NCBI GenBank assembly: GCA_963691815.1
Contig: OY829661.1
Location: forward strand, 26,541,461 to 26,605,460
Source: Echiichthys vipera
Taxonomy: Eukaryota > Chordata > Actinopteri > Perciformes > Trachinidae
Length of the DNA stretch: 64,000 nucleotides
Direction of reading: 5' to 3'
Shown: positions 63,937 to 64,000 of the stretch, in pieces
Layout: each line of letters opens with the position of its first letter
How positions within the stretch are numbered: the first letter of the stretch is position 1
Notes under the pieces: generated by a model
Database searches by the model: none
What the model was told of the DNA's origin: nothing
The model's input: the letters and a program-made list of their open reading frames with translations, nothing else
Translations under genes and position numbers: made by a program

Positions 63937-64000
63937 GTAAGTATCGCCATCTATAAAACCACACACTGCTTTCTAATATTCGGTGTAACGTGTTTTTCCA

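Overview
This is teleost (probably percomorph) nuclear DNA. The evidence is vertebrate genes with GT/AG-spliced exons, very long (CA)n/(GT)n tracts, many dispersed repeats (tRNA-derived SINEs, LINE 3' tails, hAT-, Tc1- and Harbinger-like DNA elements, MITEs), several minisatellites, and no bacterial gene organisation.

Layout. Positions 1 to about 37,600 form a gene-poor stretch. I find no convincing protein-coding exon there, only mobile elements, minisatellites and some non-repetitive segments that could be regulatory. From 37,674 the window becomes genic. mzt2 (mitotic-spindle organizing protein 2, gamma-tubulin complex) lies on the minus strand at 37,674-41,906, with a noncoding first exon near 42,169. 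An intronless TRIM-type E3 ubiquitin ligase gene (RING, B-boxes, coiled coil, PRY-SPRY) lies on the minus strand at 44,758-46,413. lin54, the DNA-binding subunit of the DREAM/MuvB cell-cycle complex, lies on the minus strand at 49,550-58,419 in thirteen coding exons that join in frame to an 808-residue model, with a noncoding first exon near 61,766. cops4 (COP9 signalosome subunit 4) starts on the plus strand at 63,863 and runs off the window. lin54 and cops4 are head-to-head neighbours, as they are in human, which supports both calls.

Function. mzt2 (spindle nucleation), lin54 (cell-cycle transcription) and cops4 (cullin deneddylation) are housekeeping or proliferation genes. The TRIM gene belongs to a lineage-expanded family that often acts in immunity. 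They do not form an operon or a single pathway.

Most notable points: an 82-bp unit repeated four times that copies the end of an mzt2 exon together with its splice donor; a CDE/CHR-like arrangement in the start region of lin54, whose product binds CHR sites; an Ets/IRF composite site just upstream of the TRIM start codon; two transposon families carrying remnants of Myb/SANT-like DNA-binding ORFs, one of which gave rise to a 24-bp minisatellite; seven copies of one SINE that repeatedly grows a (GT)n array at the same internal place; and a perfect 40-bp inverted repeat. No clearly new multi-gene system is visible.
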